Of a DNA stretch of 64,000 nucleotides, positions 12,101-22,328 are shown in pieces; the stretch's first letter is position 1; each line of letters begins with the position of its first letter. Both the position numbers and the translations under genes were made by a program. The notes beneath the pieces were generated by a model. That model made no database searches and was not told the DNA's origin. It saw only the letters and a program-made list of their open reading frames with translations. The stretch is from Lantana camara (Eukaryota; Streptophyta; Magnoliopsida; Lamiales; Verbenaceae). Location of the stretch: NCBI GenBank assembly GCA_037501455.1, contig CM074857.1, forward strand, positions 32,942,001 through 33,006,000. Direction: 5' to 3'.

Positions 12101-14594
12101 GTTCCAGCCTTGATGGCCCCTCCCAGATTATGATGATTGATTTCTTGCGAGATAATATTGATGTCTTTGCCTGGAAGGCTTCCGACCTCACCGGCATTGA
12201 CCCGAGCGTTGTTGTCCACCGGTTGAACGTGGATCCGGCCTTCAGGCCGATAAAGCAAAAGAAGAGAGATGTTCATGGTTTCCGGAAGCAAGTCATAGAA
12301 GAAGAAGTCAATAAGTTACTTGACGCTCGATATATAGAAGAAATCCAATACCCCGAGTGGCTCTGTAATGTGGTGCTCGTTCCGAAGAGCGCCAACAAGT
12401 GGCGCATGTGTAATGACTTCACAGACCTCAACAAGGCATGTCCCAAAGATCCGTACCCATTACCTAGAATTGATCAGTTGGTGGATTCGACCGCTGGGTG
12501 TGAACTTATGAGCATGATGGACGCTTTCCAGGGTTATTATCAAATATTTATGGCTTTTGAGGATCGTCCCAAAACTGCGTTCGTAGTACATATGGGTGTC
12601 TATTGCTTCAAGGTCATGCCCTTTGGGCTCAAAAATGCCGGGGCGACGTATCAGCGCCTCGTCAACAGAATGTTCGAGTGTGAGATCGGAAAGTCCATGG
12701 AAGTATATGTGGATGACATGATCGTTAAAAGCGAACGCCAACATTCTCATCTTGGAGACCTCAAGCGAGCGTTCGATATCCTTCGGCGTTATGGTATGAA
12801 ACTGAACCCTTCCAAGTGCACATTTGGCGTACGAGGTGGCAAATTTTTGGGATATATGGTCAGCCAACGAGGCATAGAGGCGAATCCGGAGAAGATCAAA
12901 GCCATACTGGACATACCATCCCCTCGCAATCTGAGAGAGGTCCAAGTGCTTGTGGGTAAAATCATTTCACTAAATAGATTCATCTCCCGCTCAGCGGACC
13001 GGAATCTGCCCTTCTTTAAAATTTTGCGTAACGCACGCAACTTTGCTTGGAGCGCGGACTGCGAGAAGGCCCTGCAGGACATGAAGCGGTATCTTTCGAG
13101 CGCGCCTCTGTTGACCAAACCTAATGCGGGGGAGACTTTGTTTATTTATCTGTCAGTTTCCTTGGAGGCCACGAGCGCTGTCTTGGTGGCCATTCGCGAG
13201 CGTAAGCATATGCCGGTGTATTACTTAAGCAAGACTCTACAAGGAGCGGAGAAAAGATATTTGGAGATAGAAAAGTTTGCATTCGCGCTCGTAAATGCCT
13301 CTCGGAGGCTAAGACCATATTTTCAAGCGCATTCCGTCGTGGTACTCACAGATCAGCCCCTCAGACAAGTGCTCGCGAAGCCTGACGTTTCAGGGAGGTT
13401 AATTAAATGGTCGATTGAGCTCAGTCAATTCGACATCACCTTTGAGCCTCGTACAACGATACAAGCACAAGCTGTAGCCGACCTATTGGTGGAACGTTTC
13501 AACCTAGGTACCGAGCCTTCGGAGGAAGATGGTCTATGGCTACTACACACAGATGGTTCCTCGACCTCACAAGGGGGGGGAGCCGGGGTGACCCTCAGGG
13601 ACCCTCTTGGAGCTGAAGTTGACTACGCCATCAAATTAGCGTTCCAAGTCACTAACAATGAGGCAGAATATGAAGCCCTCATTCAGGGGCTCAGAATCGC
13701 GCTTCAGAATGGTGCCACTCGGGTCACCGCATATGTGGACTCGCAGTTGATCGCGAGTCAAATCGACGGTTCTTATGAGGCTCGAGAAGCCACTATGGTG
13801 CAGTATCTGGCAAGCGCTAAGGAGGAGATAGCCAAGTTCAAGGAATTCCACCTTTTACAAATCCCGAGGGCAGAAAACGAACATGCTGACGCACTTTCGA
13901 AATTTGCGTCCGCCCTGGACGGCCACAGCGAACGCGCTGTTACATTTCTGAGAACAGAGGAACCGCTGATAAGTAAAAGCGAACCTTCGATAGAAGTACA
14001 CATGATTGACCCATCCGAGCCTTGTTGGTTTGACGAAATAGTCAGATTCCTCCAGGATGGAACCGTCCCGAGCGACAAAGTTGAAGCTCGGAAGATCAGG
14101 AGCAAGGCCCCTCGTTTTTCGTTGGATGCCGAGGGTCGATTATTCAAGCGATCCTTCCTGGGCCCACCGTTGAGATGTTTGAGACCCTCGCAGGCTAAAG
14201 AAGTTTTAGAGCACGTACACAGTGGAAGTTGTGGGAACCACTCGAGCGGACGAATCTTGGCAAAGAAAATCTTAAGGAGTGGGTTCTATTGGCCCTCGGT
14301 ATTGCAGGATGCCATTAGATATTCCAAAAAATGTCCCAAGTGCCAGTTCCATTCCAACACTCCTCAGTTGCCGGCTGCTCAAATGATCCCTATTGATGTT
14401 TCATGGCCTTTTGATCAGTGGGGCATCGATATCGTGGGACCTCTCCCCATGGCGGTCGGGCAAAAGAAGTTCGTAATACTTGCCGTGGATTATTTCACTA
14501 AGTGGGCTGAGGCAGAAGCGGTCGCTAAGATAACGTTCAAGGTTGTGAGGGATTTCATTTGGAAAAATATCATCTGCCGATACGGCATCCCGAG
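9115..14594 (+). pseudogene. Element 1 gag-pol polyprotein, N-terminal part to mid-integrase
   Basis: The start is the ATG at 9115 (MVTATKSG), which matches the gag starts of elements 2 and 3. A TGA at 9574-9576 replaces the tryptophan codon kept in both relatives, so gag is cut at residue 153. The frame then stays open to the nested insertion. Order: P-rich N-terminus; retrotransposon gag domain (WAKVFVTSLTGMAQDWY, near 10216); a zinc-knuckle-like CAFHKQKGHDTSEC near 10858; protease with the DSGSS active site near 11384; RT with YVDD near 12703; gypsy RNase H near 13130; a second RNase H (LLHTDGSSTSQGG, YVDSQLI) near 13540-13760, typical of Tat elements; integrase HHCC finger near 14213-14345; first catalytic Asp in GIDIVG near 14422. 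Gag and pol are one frame. Confidence 0.93.
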
Positions 14595-15032
14595 TAGGGA
14601 TGGCAACGAGCCGAGCCGAGCCGAGCCGAGCCTTGACCTTTTTTCAGGGCTCGGGCTCGGCTCGACCAAGGCTCGAGCCCGGCTCGGCTCGGCTCGAGGC
14701 TCGACTCTTTAATATTATTTTTAATAAAAAAATTAGTTTTTTTAATAATTTAATATATTTTTATATATAATAATATATATTAAATGAATATATATAATAA
14801 ATATATTATTTTTTATTCATTTTGTATTAAATTTAATGAATATATATATAATATTATATATTAATAAAATATTTATATACATAAAAATTAAAAATAATAT
14901 TTTTTTAATTAAATATATGGGCTCGCGAGCTGGCTCGCGAGCCACGAGCCAAGAAATAAAGGGTTCGGGTTCGGGCTCGGCTCGGCTCGGCTCGTGTAGC
15001 TCGCGAGCCGGCTCGGCTCGTTGCCATCCCTA
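14595..15032. mobile_element. Non-autonomous hAT element inside integrase
   Basis: 438 bp with perfect terminal inverted repeats beginning TAGGGATGGCAACGAGCC, flanked by the 8-bp direct repeat ATCCCGAG (14587-14594 and 15033-15040), which occurs once in the intact integrase of element 2. Eight-base duplications and this terminus fit hAT transposons. Subterminal regions are dense arrays of GAGCC/GGCTCG pentamers; the centre is almost pure A/T. There is no transposase; open frames across it are artefacts. It adds 446 bp including the duplication, shifting the integrase frame. Confidence 0.93.
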
Positions 15033-15040
15033 ATCCCGAG

Positions 15041-15701
15041 GGTGCTCATCTCAGATAACGGTTCCCAGTTTATCGCTGCTGACACACGGGATTGGTGCTA
15101 TGAACTAGGGATCGAGCAACGATTCACTTCCGTGGGTCATCCTCAAGCTAACGGTCAAGCTGAAGTCACCAACCGAACCATACTCCAGCATCTGAAAACG
15201 ATGCTCGAGAGTAAGAAGGGAGAATGGGCTGAAGAACTTCAGGGAGCTCTATGGGCGTATCGTACTACTCCGCGAGCGGCAACGGGGGAAACCCCTTATT
15301 CCCTCGTGTACGGCTCCGAGGCTATGATACCTGCGGAAATTGCTCAGGAATCCGCACGCGTTGCCTATTTCGAGCCTGCTGACAACGAATCCAATCGAGC
15401 GTTCGAATTAGATTTGCTGGATGAGAAGAGAAATGCTGCTTGGGTACGTATCCACAAGTACAAAGCAACCGTGGCTCGCCAATACAACAAACGCGTCAAG
15501 GAAAGGACTTTTCAACTGGGGGACTTGGTTCTTAAAAAAGTTGAAGTCTCCAAACATGTGGGTAAGTTGGACCCCAATTGGGAGGGCCCCTTCAAAGTTA
15601 TCCAGGTACGAGCAAACAATACCTACCTATTGGAAACTCTGCAAGGCGAGCGACTCCCGAGACCGTGGAACGCATGCAACCTTAGACGGTTCTACGTATA
15701 A
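15041..15701 (+). pseudogene. Element 1 integrase C-terminal part
   Basis: Continues the integrase after the nested insertion: second catalytic Asp in ISDNGSQF near 15052, catalytic Glu in QANGQAEV near 15160, then the C-terminal DNA-binding region (FQLGDLVLKKVEV, LDPNWEGPFKV), ending LRRFYV with TAA at 15699-15701. It is separated from the rest of pol by the hAT insertion and out of register with it, so no full integrase can be made. There is no chromodomain. Confidence 0.92.
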
Positions 15702-16284
15702 ATATCTACCTAGGTATTCGCCCGCTCGCGGCACTTTGTACTTCCCTTTGACAGAGGGAACGACTGTAATCATTTCAAGCATTCTAAGCATAATGGTAAG
15801 TATGTTGTATGTTGTTATATCATTCAAACTGCCCTTTCATTTGGTTAATAATCTGGTTGGTTAATAATTTGGTTACTCCGTGTCGAGCGTACTCCACGTT
15901 GAACGGCTTAATTAAAACCCGGATTGATTTCAAATCGACACTACATATGCGGTAAAAATGCTATACATTGAACAATCTAACGCTCACAAGCGTGTAAACC
16001 CTAAGAATGAGCGTGTCGAAGGGTGGGATGCTAAACGCTTAATTTACGCCAACTGAGTGCTCATCACACTAGTTCACGCTCGTAAACCCCCTGTGACCCT
16101 CATCTACTTGGGTAAAAGTACGCCCGTAAATAGTGGATGCCACTAACACTACGGCTGCGCTCGTTTTAATCCCTGCTTAGCAAATCCTACAGGTAATTTC
16201 TGAGTACGGTCAATTTTCTGGAATGAACAAGATAAAGATGCATGCCAAATGTCTAAGGCCAATACTTAGCTAAATCCTTAGGGA
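15702..16284. other. Noncoding spacer after element 1 pol
   Basis: No conserved frame on either strand. Many CGCTCG/CGAGCG words occur, as elsewhere in the element. It lies between the converging ends of pol (plus) and the antisense gene (minus), so it probably holds the terminator of the antisense gene. Confidence 0.55.
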
Positions 16285-16520
16285 TTCCCTAAGTTCAAAT
16301 TCGAGCCTCATTGAGGATCCTAGGATTCCAGACATAGGCCAATTCTTGGCTAGAGTTTTTCTAAATCTAAATTCGAAACTTCATTTCGAACGTGGCCAGG
16401 GAACCCTCCCAAGGGTCCCCCTCGCGCCTGTATTCCCTCAAAGGTTTTCTAAGTCCGGATTCAAGGTTCATTCCTACTATGGCCAGGGAACCCTCCCAAG
16501 GGTCACCCTCGCGCCTATAT
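16285..16520. repeat. Short tandem array in element 1 3' region
   Basis: Two clear units (GGCCAGGGAACCCTCCCAAG at 16394 and 16481, period 87 bp) and a more diverged unit before them. Related single-copy sequence exists in element 3 near 59517. Retand elements are known for a tandem repeat in this part of the element. Confidence 0.7.
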
Positions 16521-16885
16521 TTGCAAACATGTCATTTGCCTAAACGTCGAAGACTTCTAAGCTTAACATGCCTGGCGACGAGCGTCAAGGGACCATCGAA
16601 GAAAACCCATCAGCGTACACGCTTATTGCAAACATTCAAACGAAGGATATTAATATAGGAACGGCGAGCATAACAAAGCAACATCAATCACCGTCCAAGA
16701 GTAAGAAAGAAAGTATTCATACATTCAAACAATAGGAAAGGAGTTCAGATTTATGGAAAAGCAACTTAGAAGGGCCCTGAGTGTTCAACACATAATTGAA
16801 AAATTAATTACAAACATAAATTGTTCATGAATTTGGAAAAGAAACTTAAACCATCGAAGAAAGAGAGTGGCAGTGGAGATAGGCA

Positions 16886-19756
16886 TCACTGGGCTTGGTT
16901 TTCAGGCTCGGGAGGAGCAGTTGCAATAGGAACCGGGGCCAACACATTGGCGTCAGAAGTTTGGGCCTCGCCGGGTTCCTCAACATCGGCAGTGTCCAAG
17001 ACGGTGCCCTCATCTTCTATCAGGAGGGGCTCGGGATCTACCCTGTTGGCAGCTATAAACTCCCGCTGAAGCGTTTGCACCAGCTCCTCGTATTCCGGCT
17101 CCGCTAGGCTCTCAGTGGGATCCTCTTCTTGGACCATGGGCTCGCAGTTTTCATCCAGATCCATGCGTAAGCGAGCGTCATTCCGAGCGCTTTCGGGGGC
17201 CAAGCCCAGCTTCACCATTTGCCCGATGGCCTTGTGGAAGAAACGCCTTGCATTGTCAAAGCAATGGATGTTGGCCGCGAACACAAAGGCCTTGGAGCGT
17301 ATGAACTTCTTCACTGCCTCCCAGGATATCTTCGCTTCCAAGCCCTGTACTTTCCCTCGCAAGTCGGCAAGGGCCTTGTTAGCTGCTTCGTTCTGGCGAG
17401 TGCTCTCCGCCAGCTGCTCGCCCAGCTCCCCATTTTGTACCCTCAACTGGTCACGCTCCACCTTCAATTCTTTGTGGCGCTCATCAAGAGTAAGATAGGC
17501 CTCCTCCGTCTTCCGAAGGTTCTCCCTCAGTTGAACCATATCACGGTTGGCAGCGGATAGTTGAGCGTGGAGGTTGTTGTAATCCTCTTGCAGTTGAACA
17601 GGGTCTGAGATGCGCAACAGTTTCTTGTACTTGGCCTTGTGCTCGGAGTAGGCCTGCGCTCGCCCTTGCAGATTCTTCAACCTAGGGATTACCTCCTGGA
17701 AAGTCAGACACAAAGATTAGCGCTCGAATGCAAACACTGGAAGTTGAAAACCTTCAAAGGATACTAAGGACTTACAGTCAGAAGAGCATGACAGGCATCG
17801 TCAGCGACGCGAGCGGCATCATACTGGTTCAACTTGTCATGATCGCCGGAAAACTGGAGTTTCCCGACGATATCAGAAACGGGGTTCACAGAGTAGGCGC
17901 TCTTTTTCAAAAGCACCGGACCCTCGGTCCGTTGGCGCTTATAGCGGGAGTCGCCTCTACATCCTATCTTCCAGAAATCTTCGTCCTCTGACGAAGAGGT
18001 GTCGCTACCCTCGCCTCTGTGCCCTACCACCACCTCCTTCCCCTTGCCGGAAATGGGAATTGAGTCCGGGAGCCTCTTTCTCTTTCCTGGGCGATCGGCC
18101 CGAAGGATTTCATGAATGCGGACGGGCTCGCCCGAACGGTTCCGTGAGCCGCTCGAACTCAGGGAAATGGGACCCTCGGGGGCCGCCGGCGGTGGGGTGG
18201 CCCCACGGACGCCGTCGACCGTTAAATCTTCAATGGGGCCCCGGCGGGCCTCGTTCGCTGCACCACCGCGGGCGCCATTGTGTCCCCGACCTGCCGCTCG
18301 CCTGACGCCTCTCCCCCTCGGAGCGTTGGGCGGACGGTTTTGTTGTGGTTGTGAAGGCTGAGGGTCAGCAGCGGGTCCCTGAACGCCCAACATACGGGAA
18401 AGAGCTTCAGCATTCATTCCTTGAGATAGTATTTGAACACCTGCAAATGAGAAGAAACGAGCGTCAGGAGTAGGTTGCTCAAATCGCAGATGCATATATA
18501 CAGCAATTACTCTAAGTTAGAAGACTATTCTAAAAGTTAAAGCAGTTAGTTCCTAGAATCTAACCGTCGAGGGCCATGATGTTAGCTGGAGGATTGAGTA
18601 TCATGTCCGGGGGGCAGGACAAGCCATAACGAAACAGCACACCCTCGTTTTTCATTAGGGTTTCAGCCTTAATCCATTTTTTCTCAGCTTTCATCTCGAA
18701 GGCTAACCCCTGGGCCCAATCCTCAAAAGTTTTATTCCTAGCTCTCTCCCTAACCAGAGGACGCTCGCCATGAATCATCCACTGACGGTGAACCCCAAAG
18801 ATCCCCCCAGGGGCTCCCACGAAGAAATATTTCTCCTTCCAATGCTCGCCGTAGGAAGTTGACGGGGAGTCTATCATTTTAAAGCCTGATTTGGCCTGGG
18901 CGTAATAAAACCCATCCGTAGGCGACGAGCGTGGCGAGCGGGCAACTTGTACCAAACTGTCAAAGTTGACAATCGAGGGAGCATGGCCTAGCGCTTTCAT
19001 CATTGTTATGAAGGTGTTGATTAGAGCTATGCCGTTGGGCAGAATCTGTGAAGGGCAAAGCGCTAGATGGTGATAAATGGTAGCGGCGGAGTGAGCGATA
19101 GGGAACCTTAATCCCCCAGCCAAGACTGCATCCCAATAGACCGTCATCATCCCCAGTGGTGGTTGATTTGCCCTCTCTCCCTCCTCAGGAAGACGCATGG
19201 GAAATACTGCTTCATCCCAGTAAGCTTTCGCCCTCAGATCCTCCAAATCTTCGAGCGTCAGAATACTCTCAATCTCGGCCGGAGATCTGTCAGTTTGATG
19301 GCGGTTGTCCTGCCTCACCCGGGTGGCAGGCTCCTTTCCTCTTCTCTGGCGCCTTCTGGAAGGTTCCGCCTCAAATGGGCGCCCGGATGGCCCTGCTTCA
19401 CCCTCGGGAGCCATCACAGCCACCGTGATCCTATGATCCTGGGGACGCACGGCACTATTCAGTACTGGGAACACCCTCTCCCCCTGTCTTTGTATCTCCA
19501 TCACATTATGCATCTCCTCGAAGAGGTCATTTAACCCTCCGGGGGCACGCTCGTTCATCCCTTGAACAGCGGCTTCCACCTCTTCTTCCCCAGCATCTGC
19601 CGGAGCCCGCGCCACCGGAATAGCCACAGGAACCCCCTCACCTGGCGTCGCACTAGCCAGGGGAACCGTTGTAGGAACATTGTCATGAGGGGAAGAGCTC
19701 CCCACGGACATCTCCTCAATCTCCCTTACGTAATCGTCAGCAGGGTGTCCGGCCAT
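16886..19756 (-). CDS. Antisense spliced gene of element 1 (three exons, 888 aa)
   Basis: Model: exon 1 19756-18565, exon 2 18440-17776, exon 3 17695-16886; introns of 124 and 80 nt. Donors are G|GTTAGA and ACT|GTAAGT; acceptors are TTTGCAG and TTTCCAG. Exon lengths 1192, 665 and 810 sum to 889 codons with no internal stop. The start (MAGHPADDYVREIEEMS) is chosen because element 3 starts at the same place (REIDEMS); an upstream in-frame ATG at 19855 is not conserved. Exon 1 has a block (GMMTVYWDAVLAGGLRFP, LCPSQILPNGIALINTF) resembling the Transposase_28 or putative gypsy type transposon domain, function unknown. Exon 2 is P/R/G-rich with an SDTSSSEDEDFW acidic patch. Exon 3 is a long coiled coil, then SKAFVFAANIHCFDNA and an acidic tail. 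Conserved introns in three elements argue that it is really spliced. Confidence 0.85.
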
Positions 19757-20048
19757 GGTTGCTTTACGACTTTTGAAGATGGGATTTCTAGCAAAGAACT
19801 CAAGGAGGGCAAGAAACTTCTGAAACAATTTCAATGGCAGGAACTGGCTCTTCACTCAAGGTTTCCACTCACTTAACCAAAACCTAGGGTTAGCACGAAG
19901 AAGATAAGAATAATGTTAGGGAATTTTACCTAAAAGTTTGAAGAACGGAGACTCGCCGGAATCACTAAGAGTTGCAGGGATTTCTTGCTGCGTATATGCT
20001 TGGAGAAGACGAAATGCGTGAAAGAGATCCTAGAGTGCTGTAAATCCC

Positions 20049-20056
20049 TATTTATA
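20049..20056 (-). promoter_or_regulatory. TATA box for the antisense gene of element 1
   Basis: On the minus strand the sequence reads CCTATAAATAGGG, about 290 bp upstream of the antisense start codon. The same box in the same context is at 63009-63016 in element 3. It lies inside the element, not in the LTR, so the antisense gene appears to have its own promoter. Confidence 0.7.
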
Positions 20057-20346
20057 GGGGATGACTTACACTGACTAGGGTTTGGGATTTCAAATGGCAA
20101 TCATTTCCCGCCTAGGAAATCCCCCCGCTTTTGGTAACCGCCTCACGTCTCCCGGAGTGCACGCGCCCACGTTCCCACTCAGCATTAAATGCGGACATGA
20201 CGTCAATTAATGCTGTGTCAGACTGTGTCCGTTACAGAAGGCAAGCGGTCACTTCTTTAGCAACAGGCTTGACCCTCGGATATTCAAAAATTCAAAGCTC
20301 CATTCTTTTTAAAATTCTACAGTACGCTCGAGCGATACTACAGAAT

Positions 20347-20359
20347 TTGGGGGGCAAAA
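20347..20359 (+). other. Polypurine tract, element 1
   Basis: TTGGGGGGCAAAA directly abuts the right LTR start (TGATGAGG). The same tract abuts the 3' LTRs of elements 2 and 3. Confidence 0.85.
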
Positions 20360-21209
20360 TGATGAGGCTCAGAAACGCACTCGAATCAGAGCCGTCCACG
20401 TGTCGCCATCGACTGACTTGAAGACTACACGCTCGCATTGATGGGCTCGTGAGCCAATCCAGCCCACTCACTTGCCAACTAAGTCAGGCCATTGGGCCTC
20501 GGATAATTGGTCAGGTAAAGGGCCAGAGCCGACCGGCTTAGCGCTCGCATCTTGGCCCTCAGGGTTATCCTTCTCAGGGAAGCACCCACGCGGGGACCCC
20601 ATTCTTGGTGCTCGGTGTTTTGACGCTCGAAGGTCATCTGTCGCGGAGGATCCATCCGTGCACTTTTCGAGCGTCATCGCGCTCGTAAATGATCCCACCT
20701 CCCCTGCGAGGGATCCGAACCTTAGCAAGGAGGACTTTGGGCCTTCCTTTCACGTGGCCCTCGCCAACAACCTCTGACACAAAGGTAGTGCACACTTTGT
20801 ACCTGACACGCCGCCCCCTTTTCAGAGACGTCATTCTCATACCATCACGGGATGCCACGTGTTAGGGCAACACAGGTTTGGGACCACCTGGTCTATTTAC
20901 CCATTTACCCTCACCCCTAACATATAAATAGAGGAGAACGTGTGCTTTCTCCCCCAAGCAATCTTCTGCATACCTTTCACACTGGGCATTCCCTCTCTCC
21001 ATTTTTCTGCATCTTCCTAAGCTCCGTGATCATCTCACCACAATTGCATCACCATTAATTCTTGCACTCTTGGTGTTATCCTAGCTGGAAGAACCCACGC
21101 ATAAAAAGGAAACCCAGTTCCTGAGGCTTTCACGCCTGTGATGGTCTTCCCCTTCTAACAAATATTAAAGTGTTGTTGCATTTAGGAAGCTCAGATTCCT
21201 GCACCATCA
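20360..21209 (+). repeat. Element 1 right (3') LTR
   Basis: 850 bp, one substitution from the left LTR. Followed by the target duplication ATACA at 21210-21214. Confidence 0.97.
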
Positions 21210-21999
21210 ATACAGTAACATAGTTTCAAATATATATATTTTGATTGTTTCTTATTAGTTGAATGTTTTTCTAAGAAAATATTTTGTATGTGTAGTTTTA
21301 CAAAATCAAATTGATTCGTTAAAAATTTTATTATATTAATTTAATTAAATTAGGTAATTTTAATATATTAATTTACTCAGTAAATATAATAACTACACTT
21401 ATCGAAATAAACTAAATGATATAATTCTAAAGAAATTAGATTTTTAATTCCATCGTGCATGAAAGGTTTTCTTCTCAATTTCAGTTTCATTTGCAAAAAT
21501 TTAGTTGCAAAAAACTTCATAAAAACACTAAAAGTAAAACACCAATTATATTAAACAAATAAATAATACAATGAATAAACTATATATAATTAATATGGTA
21601 TTTTATATGATCTTTTATATTTTTGTCTTTATTCTTTTATATATATCTTTTTACTTATTAAATATATTTGAAAGTTATGAACTATTACTTACGATTAAAA
21701 GTTAGAACTATTTGGGAAAATTGATATTATACTCTTTAAATACTTTGTTTTTTTTTTTTTTTGGTGAAATACTTTGTTTTATGATACAACATAGTTTCAA
21801 ATACTTTTACTGTTTATTTGTTTAGATATTTCTCTACTTCAAAATTCTACTTATTGTCCATGATTTGAAAGAGAGATCTCATATAAATATTTTCGCATGT
21901 ATTACTTTTTAAATATCCTAATTTATTCAATAAATATAATTGCTAAATTAATTCAAATAATTTAAATGAAAAACGTGCAACGCACGTTCACATAACTAG
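21210..21999 (+). mobile_element. Remainder of the LINE/Helitron flank with Helitron-like 3' end
   Basis: From 21210 to about 21425 the DNA matches the flank of LINE copy 1 (5494-5745), resuming where element 1 broke in. From about 21535 the same AT-rich flank recurs once more and ends in AACGTGCAACGCACGTT, a perfect 7-bp stem with a 3-nt loop, then seven bases, then CTAG (21996-21999) followed by T. That arrangement fits a Helitron 3' end inserted before T. No 5' TC end or Rep/helicase gene was found, so the whole element is undefined. Confidence 0.55.
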
Positions 22000-22192
22000 T
22001 AACTCTAAAAGTTCGCAATTTCATGTACTATTCAACCCGAATAGATTTAACCCGCTGGGAAGCCCATCCGAAGCTCGCAAAACCCGCTTTGTGGCAAATT
22101 CTCCAACGGACACGTGGAGATCCAGTGGGTTTTCCGAAGGGTCAAATCTATTCTGGTCGAATAGTGCATGAAATCGCGAACTTTTAGAGTTA
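22000..22192. mobile_element. MITE with about 50-bp inverted repeats
   Basis: The two ends, TAACTCTAAAAGTTCGCAAT and its complement at 22173-22192, pair for about 50 bp with few mismatches. The interior is short and noncoding. No convincing target duplication was identified; the superfamily is unknown. Confidence 0.65.
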
Positions 22193-22328
22193 TGGGCTAG
22201 TTTTTTCACTGGAAATTTTTTGTAACAAAATTACGAATTAGGGTGAGTTGGTACACCAAAAATGCAATTTCCTCCAGGTAATTTTAGTCCTGTTCGGCGA
22301 AACCAGTATAACAAAGGGGAAAAAAATA

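Larger units (their letters stand above)
8181..21209 (+). mobile_element. Element 1: young Tat/Retand-like Ty3/gypsy LTR retrotransposon
   Basis: A complete structure of 13,029 bp: two 850-bp LTRs starting TGATGAGG and ending ACCATCA, a primer binding site four bases after the left LTR, gag-pol on the plus strand, an antisense gene on the minus strand, and a polypurine tract abutting the right LTR. The 5-bp target duplication ATACA flanks it (8176-8180 and 21210-21214). The other copy of the duplicated LINE flank, near 5494, gives the unoccupied site. Domain order gag-PR-RT-RH-second RH-INT without chromodomain, plus the antisense gene, points to the Tat lineage and resembles Retand of Silene. 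The coding part is dead: a gag nonsense codon and a nested insertion in integrase. Confidence 0.95.

Noticed and set aside
11593..12291. 232-codon minus-strand frame opposite gag-pol of element 1
   Set aside because: It is the complement of a well-supported pol reading frame and has no domain features.
14836..15033. Open frame in the hAT insertion of element 1
   Set aside because: Consists of A/T core and GAGCC repeat translation; the insertion has no transposase.
17728..19876. Plus-strand frames opposite the antisense gene of element 1
   Set aside because: Shadows; the minus-strand exons have splice borders and homologues in elements 2 and 3.
19865..19935. Possible 5' UTR intron of the antisense gene (TTTTAG|GTAAAA to CCCTAG)
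   Set aside because: The interval is about 50 nt, shorter than plant introns normally are, and the counterpart in element 3 is equally short.
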